From Azotimanducus chitobiosivorans (GTDB lineage Bacteria > Pseudomonadota > Gammaproteobacteria > Pseudomonadales > Azotimanducaceae): 64,000 nt of DNA. Both the position numbers and the translations under genes were made by a program. The notes under the pieces are model-generated. The model was given only the letters and a program-made list of their open reading frames with translations, did no database searches and was not told the origin of the DNA. Below, piece by piece: positions 59,624-64,000 of this stretch (within the stretch, counting starts at the first letter, position 1; each line of letters opens with the position of its first letter). The stretch lies in NCBI GenBank assembly GCA_965200235.1, contig OZ241339.1:2604001-2668000 (forward strand). The letters run 5' to 3'.

Positions 59624-61727
59624 TCGTCAGCCTTGCATTGAGCGGCGCGCCAACGCTTGCCTGGTGCGTGCTATGCGAGTGCGGAAAATAGAGTTCGTCC
59701 GTCAGGTTTTCGATGTTCAGCTGCACGCGAAGGGTCTTGGAGACTTGGTAGTACGCGCAGGCGTCGAATCGCGTGTAGCTCGGCAGGACAGCGCTGTTCG
59801 AGTTGTTGATGAAACTCTCGTCCTGATAGGTGAGGCCGAGGCCGAGCGCAAACTTCTCCGAGATTTGCAGGCGGTTGTATATGGAGAAGGTGTGCTCCGG
59901 CAGCTCGCGCGGTCGTAAGCCCGTGTTGCCTGCTCGATTGACCTGCTCGCCGTCGAGATAGCTGTAGCCAGCCGAGACAAACCAATTGCGAGCGGCCTGT
60001 CCCTTGATCTGCGCTTCGAAGCCGGAGATTTCGGAGTCGATCACGTCGAGCGTTGCCGGGTCATTGTCCGCAACTTGCGGCGATCTTTGCTCGATCTCAA
60101 AGAGCGCGGCGGTGAGGCTGAAGGCGGGTCCAATATCCCATTTCACCCCCGCCTCCAAGTTCGTGAAGGTGTTCGGTTCGAGCCGGTCGTTCGAGCCATT
60201 GATGTTGGCGAACTGCTCGCCGCTTCTCGGCAGGAACGATTCGCTGTAGCTCGCGTACAACGAGAGATTTTCCTGCGGCTTATAGACGATGCCGAGGCGC
60301 GGCGTGACTTCTTCATCTTCTCTGCGTCTTGTTTCGTCTGCCGGAAGGTTGAAGACGTTGATATCAAAGCGATCATAGCGGGCGCCGACTATCAGGCGCA
60401 GGTTGCTTGAGACCTCAATTTCGTCTTGGATGTAGGCGGAAAACACATCGATGCCGACTCGCGTGTCGTCGTTAAGGTCTGACGTAAAGCTGTTTGTCGT
60501 GGCCGTGCCGGCGGCATTGATGCCGTGGCCTGCGTTCAATCGCAGAGGCTTCGCAATGGTGAAGATCTCATTGTCGTCAGACGTTGTGTTCCAGAACGAA
60601 TTGAAGCGATCTTGATCAGAAGATGTGTCGATGACCTCGGCGCCAGCGATGAACGTGTGAGAGACCGCCCCGGTCGCCACTTCAGCGATCAGATTTCCCG
60701 ACAAGATGATGTTCTGACGATCGGTGGTGTCCACATAGCCATCGAGCGTCACCTGCTCTGGCGAGGCGCTTTGATTGTAGCCGGACGCATAGAAATTCTG
60801 ATACAGCTTGTCGTAGTCGCCGTAGAACGCGCTGAAATTACCTTTTAGATTCTCGCTAAAGTCATGCTGCAAGGCGGCGCGAAGCAAATGCGCGGTGATT
60901 TCGGTGGTGTTGAGTTCCGGGTCGCCAAAGACAATGTCCTCGAACGCTTCGACAGGTTCTCCGTCCGCCCCGGTGGGAATGCCGCGATCAATGAAGCGTT
61001 GGTGGTCCACATACTCATAAGCGAGGTCGAGCGTCGTGCCCGTTGCGAACTCGAATTTGGCGGTGGGGTTGATGCCGATTCGATCACCGTCATAGGCATC
61101 GCGGTGATTGTTGAGGCGTTCATAGAATGCATTGATCCGATAGGCCGAGTGGTCGCCGGTCGAGAAGTTGCTGTCGATCTGCGCGTCAAACTCGCCGAAT
61201 GTGCCGGCACCCGCAGAGACATCGGTGAACGTCTCGCCGATCACGCCCTTTTTCGTGACGCGATTGAGAATGCCGCCGGTGCCGCCTCGCCCGAAGAGGA
61301 GCGCATTCGGACCGCGCAGGATTTCCACCTGCTCCAAATTGTAGAGCGGACGGTAGTATTGAACATCGTCGCGTGCGCCGTCAATGAAGAAATCCGCTGT
61401 TGATCGCACGCCGCGAAAAACGACGGCGTCGCGGTGGCCTTCGCCTTGAGAGTTACTGACCCCTGGCGTGTAGTCAACAATGTCGCCGATGCTCGTGAAG
61501 CCTTGCACTGCGATTTGCTCGGCAGTGATGATCGACAGGCTCTGCGGCACTTCAAGGATGGGGGTGGGGGTTTTGAGCGCGTTGATGCGGTCGGCGTACA
61601 AATGCTTGGCAACGACGACGATCTCTTCGAGCGTGGATTCTTGTTGTAAGTCTTGTTGTTCGGCGTGTGCGAACGGTACGCAGGCGCATAGGAAGAAGAA
61701 GCCTGCCGAGAGAAGATATCGATTCAT
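59607..61727 (-). CDS. TonB-dependent siderophore receptor
   Basis: A 706-residue outer-membrane receptor: signal peptide NRYLLSAGFFFLCACVPFAHA, TonB-box region STLEEIVVVAKH, plug domain with TPILEVPQSLSIITAEQI and VEILRGPNALLFGRGGTGG, and the barrel ending RLTITSRF. The plug resembles FhuA/FpvA-type siderophore receptors. A Fur-box-like element 20 bases upstream of ATG 61727 supports iron control. The ligand is unknown. Confidence 0.92.
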   Translation of the reverse strand: MNRYLLSAGFFFLCACVPFAHAEQQDLQQESTLEEIVVVAKHLYADRINALKTPTPILEVPQSLSIITAEQIAVQGFTSIGDIVDYTPGVSNSQGEGHRDAVVFRGVRSTADFFIDGARDDVQYYRPLYNLEQVEILRGPNALLFGRGGTGGILNRVTKKGVIGETFTDVSAGAGTFGEFDAQIDSNFSTGDHSAYRINAFYERLNNHRDAYDGDRIGINPTAKFEFATGTTLDLAYEYVDHQRFIDRGIPTGADGEPVEAFEDIVFGDPELNTTEITAHLLRAALQHDFSENLKGNFSAFYGDYDKLYQNFYASGYNQSASPEQVTLDGYVDTTDRQNIILSGNLIAEVATGAVSHTFIAGAEVIDTSSDQDRFNSFWNTTSDDNEIFTIAKPLRLNAGHGINAAGTATTNSFTSDLNDDTRVGIDVFSAYIQDEIEVSSNLRLIVGARYDRFDINVFNLPADETRRREDEEVTPRLGIVYKPQENLSLYASYSESFLPRSGEQFANINGSNDRLEPNTFTNLEAGVKWDIGPAFSLTAALFEIEQRSPQVADNDPATLDVIDSEISGFEAQIKGQAARNWFVSAGYSYLDGEQVNRAGNTGLRPRELPEHTFSIYNRLQISEKFALGLGLTYQDESFINNSNSAVLPSYTRFDACAYYQVSKTLRVQLNIENLTDELYFPHSHSTHQASVGAPLNARLTITSRF

Positions 61728-61747
61728 GGGCGGAAACAAACGCAAAT

Positions 61748-61766
61748 GAGAACGATTTATATTTGC
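61748..61766 (-). promoter_or_regulatory. Fur-box-like operator of the siderophore receptor gene
   Basis: On the minus strand GCAAATATAAATCGTTCTC, extended by ATTTGC, agrees with the 19-bp Fur consensus at 12 of 19 positions by eye, and stands 20 bases before the receptor start. Confidence 0.6.
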
Positions 61767-61813
61767 ATCTATCGCGTCCCGTGTCAATAGGCGTTCGTGT
61801 CGCTATCAAAAGT

Positions 61814-61885
61814 GAGCTCAAGAAGCCGCGAGTTATTGAGCTCAAGAGGCTGCGAGTTATTGAGCTCAAGAGGCTGCGAGTTGGC
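61814..61885. repeat. Three 24-bp tandem repeats
   Basis: The unit GAGCTCAAGAGGCTGCGAGT plus TATT occurs three times in direct tandem (61814-61837, 61838-61861, 61862-61885). The first copy differs at two bases and the last ends in GGC instead of ATT. It lies between the cobO end and the receptor gene start. Confidence 0.85.
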
Positions 61886-61891
61886 GAGGAT

Positions 61892-62494
61892 TCAGAAGTC
61901 GATACCGCGAACGGCTTTGATGCCGGCATCGAACGGATGCTTGATCGCCCGCATCTCACTGACGAGGTCGGCGTAGTCGCAGAGGTTCGGCTTGGCATCG
62001 CGCCCAGTGAGGATGACGCTGGTGCGCGCGGCTCGCGCCTGCAGACCTTGGATGACATCATCCTCCGCCAAAAAGTCACAGCGCAACGCGATATTGATCT
62101 CATCGAGCACCAGCAGGTCGTAGTCACCGCTTTTCAGCATGGCGCACGCCTGTGCGAATGCGGACTGGGCGGTCGCGGTGTCCCGGCCGAGGTCTTGCGT
62201 GTCCCACGTGAAGCCCTCGCCCATCGTGTGCCAATCGAGCTGGTCTGGAAATTTCGCGAAGAACTGGCGTTCTCCAGTTTTCCACGCGCCCTTGATGAAT
62301 TGCACCACGCCGACCCTCTGCCCCCAGCCAAGCGCTCGCGCGATGACGCCAAAGGCGGAACTCGACTTGCCCTTGCCCTCGCCGGTGTAGACGAGCACCA
62401 AGCCTCGCTCGGTGGCCGAAGCCGCCTGCACTCGCTTTCGGTGTTCCGCCTGCTGGGCTTGCATCTTTTCCTTGTGGCGCTGCGCTTCAGTCAT
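61892..62494 (-). CDS. cobO: Cob(I)alamin adenosyltransferase (CobO/BtuR type)
   Basis: A 200-residue enzyme with the P-loop VYTGEGKGKSSSAFGV and the family end AIKHPFDAGIKAVRGIDF. It adenosylates corrinoids from ATP, making adenosylcobalamin or salvaging cobinamide. It is the last gene of the leftward cobT-cobS-cobC-cobO cluster, three bases after cobC. Confidence 0.95.
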   Translation of the reverse strand: MTEAQRHKEKMQAQQAEHRKRVQAASATERGLVLVYTGEGKGKSSSAFGVIARALGWGQRVGVVQFIKGAWKTGERQFFAKFPDQLDWHTMGEGFTWDTQDLGRDTATAQSAFAQACAMLKSGDYDLLVLDEINIALRCDFLAEDDVIQGLQARAARTSVILTGRDAKPNLCDYADLVSEMRAIKHPFDAGIKAVRGIDF

Positions 62495-62497
62495 GAT

Positions 62498-63028
62498 CTA
62501 AGTCTCGAAGTTGGAAAGCGGCATGATGCCACCAAACGCAACCGAGACAGCGAAATGCTGCGCCTCGACGCCAGTCCCGGAACAGGCCGCCTTGATAACG
62601 CCCGAGTGCGTCACGACCGCGATGCTTTCCTGTCGTTCCGACCAGTCGGCGAGGGCGCGGGCGGCGCGGCTCTTCAGCATCGCCACGCTTTCACCGCCGT
62701 GCGGGCGGGCGTGCATGAAGTCTTGCGACCAGGCATCAAGCTCCGCTTTTGGCAGTTGCGACCAAGAGCGCCCCTCCCAAGTGCCGAAGTCCATCTCGAC
62801 AAGACGGTCATCGACATCCATCGGCAGCCCGCGCGTGCGGGCAATGAAACACGCCAGTGTGCGACAGCGTTGCAAGGGACTCGAAACGACCCGGCTGACG
62901 ATGGGCAAGGCGCGCTCCACCGTGGATGCCTCTTCCGCAAAGGTGTTGCGCAATCCAACATCCAACCGGCCATAGCACAGGTCTGCGGGCACGTCGGGTC
63001 GCGTATGGCGAACCAGAATCAGCCCCAT
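62498..63028 (-). CDS. cobC: Alpha-ribazole phosphatase (histidine phosphatase superfamily)
   Basis: A 176-residue phosphatase with LILVRHTRPD (catalytic His), the second motif FGTWEGRSWSQLP and THSGVIKA. Next to cobS it is the likely alpha-ribazole-5'-phosphate phosphatase, completing the lower-ligand assembly. ATG 63028 (MGLILVRH) is the natural start and overlaps the cobS end by ten bases. Confidence 0.9.
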   Translation of the reverse strand: MGLILVRHTRPDVPADLCYGRLDVGLRNTFAEEASTVERALPIVSRVVSSPLQRCRTLACFIARTRGLPMDVDDRLVEMDFGTWEGRSWSQLPKAELDAWSQDFMHARPHGGESVAMLKSRAARALADWSERQESIAVVTHSGVIKAACSGTGVEAQHFAVSVAFGGIMPLSNFET

Positions 63029-63846
63029 GCGCCGACACCCACGCAAACGCCCAGATAGACGCCTATCTCGCTCGTTTGCTGCACGGCGCCTAGGGTATCG
63101 CCGGTATAGCCGCGCAGCCGACGCTCAACGGCGAGCCGCATCAGCGCATGCCCCAGCACGACACCGAGCATGGCGCAAAGAGCTGTCGTGGCTGCGAGCG
63201 TCCAAAAGAGCATCGCGAGCAGCGCCAGCCCGGTGCCGCCGCTGACAATCCAACCTGCTGGCGTCAAGCGCTGGGCGATCGGTTTGGCGATGCCGTTTTC
63301 ACGCGCATACATGCTGGTCTGCATGGTGACGATGCACGACAGGCGAGACAGGCCGCCGCCGACAATCAGCGCCACGCAGAGCGGCAAGGGTTCAAGACTT
63401 GCGAGCGTGGCAACGCGCATTCCCAAGGCCAGCATCAGCGCTAGCGCGCCGAACGTGCCGAGGCGGCTGTCGCGCATGACTGCCAAGCTGGCAGTGCGGC
63501 GAGCGTCGTCGGTGCCATCGCCATCGGTCAAGTGGCTGGTTTCGGTGAACTTGGCACCCAAGCCGTCAAAAGTGTCGGCAAGTCCGTCCTCGTGCAACGC
63601 ACCGGTGAGCGCCAAACACGCCGCGAGCGCGAGCAGAATCGCCGCTATCCCAGGTAGCGCGAGATTGGCGAAACAGAATATGGCGGCACCGAAGCCGCCG
63701 ATCAGGCTGCCGACCAAGGGATAGTAGCGCACAGAGGCGGCAAGCTGTTTGGTGTCGGCGGACCCGATGACCGGAACCGGCAGCCGGGTGAGGAACTGTA
63801 CAGCGAGAGCGAAGGCGCCCAATTCCCGAAAGATCGCAGTGCTCAC
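63019..63846 (-). CDS. cobS: Adenosylcobinamide-GDP ribazoletransferase (CobS)
   Basis: A 275-residue integral-membrane enzyme with several helices. QFLTRLPVPV at the N terminus and ALTGALHEDGLADTFDGLGA, in which the acidic D-x-x-D-x-x-D pattern binds Mg, are diagnostic. It joins alpha-ribazole to GDP-cobinamide. The start is GTG 63846, overlapping the cobT stop as GTGA. Confidence 0.93.
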   Translation of the reverse strand: MSTAIFRELGAFALAVQFLTRLPVPVIGSADTKQLAASVRYYPLVGSLIGGFGAAIFCFANLALPGIAAILLALAACLALTGALHEDGLADTFDGLGAKFTETSHLTDGDGTDDARRTASLAVMRDSRLGTFGALALMLALGMRVATLASLEPLPLCVALIVGGGLSRLSCIVTMQTSMYARENGIAKPIAQRLTPAGWIVSGGTGLALLAMLFWTLAATTALCAMLGVVLGHALMRLAVERRLRGYTGDTLGAVQQTSEIGVYLGVCVGVGAWG

Positions 63847-64000
63847 TTCAGATTGAGAGATGTGTGGTCACTGACGCCAGCCGAATCAAAGCTCGCCATG
63901 TCGCTCAGCATGGCTGCCGCCGCCCGCACCAGCGGCCAAGCGAGCAAGGCGCCGGTGCCTTCGCCAAGTCGCAAATCCAAGTCAAGCAAGGGCACCGCGT
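63843..64000 (-). CDS. cobT: Nicotinate-nucleotide:dimethylbenzimidazole phosphoribosyltransferase, C-terminal part
   Basis: The last 52 codons are present; the gene starts beyond the right edge. The translation LDLRLGEGTGALLAWPLVRA followed by MLSDMASFDSAGVSD is the C terminus of CobT, whose product feeds CobC and CobS. The stop overlaps the cobS start. Confidence 0.88.
   Translation of the reverse strand, partial: AVPLLDLDLRLGEGTGALLAWPLVRAAAAMLSDMASFDSAGVSDHTSLNLK

Noticed and set aside
61814..61885. CRISPR array
   Set aside because: The units are directly adjacent without spacers, only three in number, and no cas genes are present.
1..64000. Complete ribosomal RNA, tRNA genes or an intact insertion sequence
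   Set aside because: No such sequence was recognised by eye; only the tmRNA-like fragment was found. A tRNAscan or IS search could not be run.

Overview
The window is a GC-rich stretch of chromosome, probably from a gammaproteobacterium. The best evidence is the gene order around the replication origin. gyrB-recF-dnaN-dnaA read leftward and rpmH-rnpA/yidD-yidC-mnmE-mnmG-rsmG-parA-parB read rightward from an intergenic origin near 51.0-51.66 kb. A def-fmt-rsmB-trkA-trkH-plsC block abuts gyrB, as it does near the origin in pseudomonads and relatives. A DUF1820 protein, two TonB-dependent receptors, an AmiD-type lipoprotein and several outer-membrane proteins confirm a Gram-negative cell. The species cannot be named from the sequence.

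Layout. 0-8.4 kb: a leftward S9 peptidase/C39-like pair diverges from a tightly overlapping MFS transporter-amidase-M20 amidohydrolase-TPR/sulfotransferase operon, which runs tail to tail into a sodium:solute symporter. 8.5-15.1 kb: accessory DNA with an AT-richer AbiEi/AbiEii toxin-antitoxin pair, a TonB receptor, an AmiD-like amidase, a piece resembling the 3' end of tmRNA (possible integration scar) and a beta-barrel protein. 15.3-17.7 kb: a biotin carrier protein plus biotin carboxylase, and a cytochrome c5-like protein. 17.7-21.3 kb: a bufferin-type copper RiPP operon (bufA-bufB-bufC-doxX). Its last gene is a redoxin whose frame is interrupted by UGA exactly at the redox position, so it very probably encodes a selenoprotein. 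21.3-27.3 kb: yaaA, an acyl-CoA synthetase, a lone ABC ATPase, exonuclease I and a DASS anion transporter. 27.4-31.6 kb: three DUF4143 AAA ATPases, each with an inverted repeat at its start, and a decayed mobA. 31.6-38.4 kb: an SDR, an SCP2-like/hydrolase fusion, a two-gene type II restriction-modification system, PPK2, an FAD reductase and DUF1820. 38.4-59.6 kb: the conserved origin-proximal core, including an in-frame RnpA-YidD fusion and a parS-like palindrome inside recF. 59.6-64 kb: a Fur-box-controlled siderophore receptor, then late cobalamin genes (cobT partial, cobS, cobC, cobO).

The genes work in blocks. The origin block handles replication, tRNA wobble modification, membrane insertion and segregation. 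The buf operon probably makes a copper-binding modified peptide next to a selenocysteine thiol-redox enzyme. The amidase/M20/MFS operon with the peptidases suggests uptake and hydrolysis of amides or peptides. The cob genes assemble the nucleotide loop of cobalamin. The most promising unusual observation is the coupling of the bufferin operon to a selenoprotein redoxin, followed by the RnpA-YidD fusion and the DUF4143 triplet.
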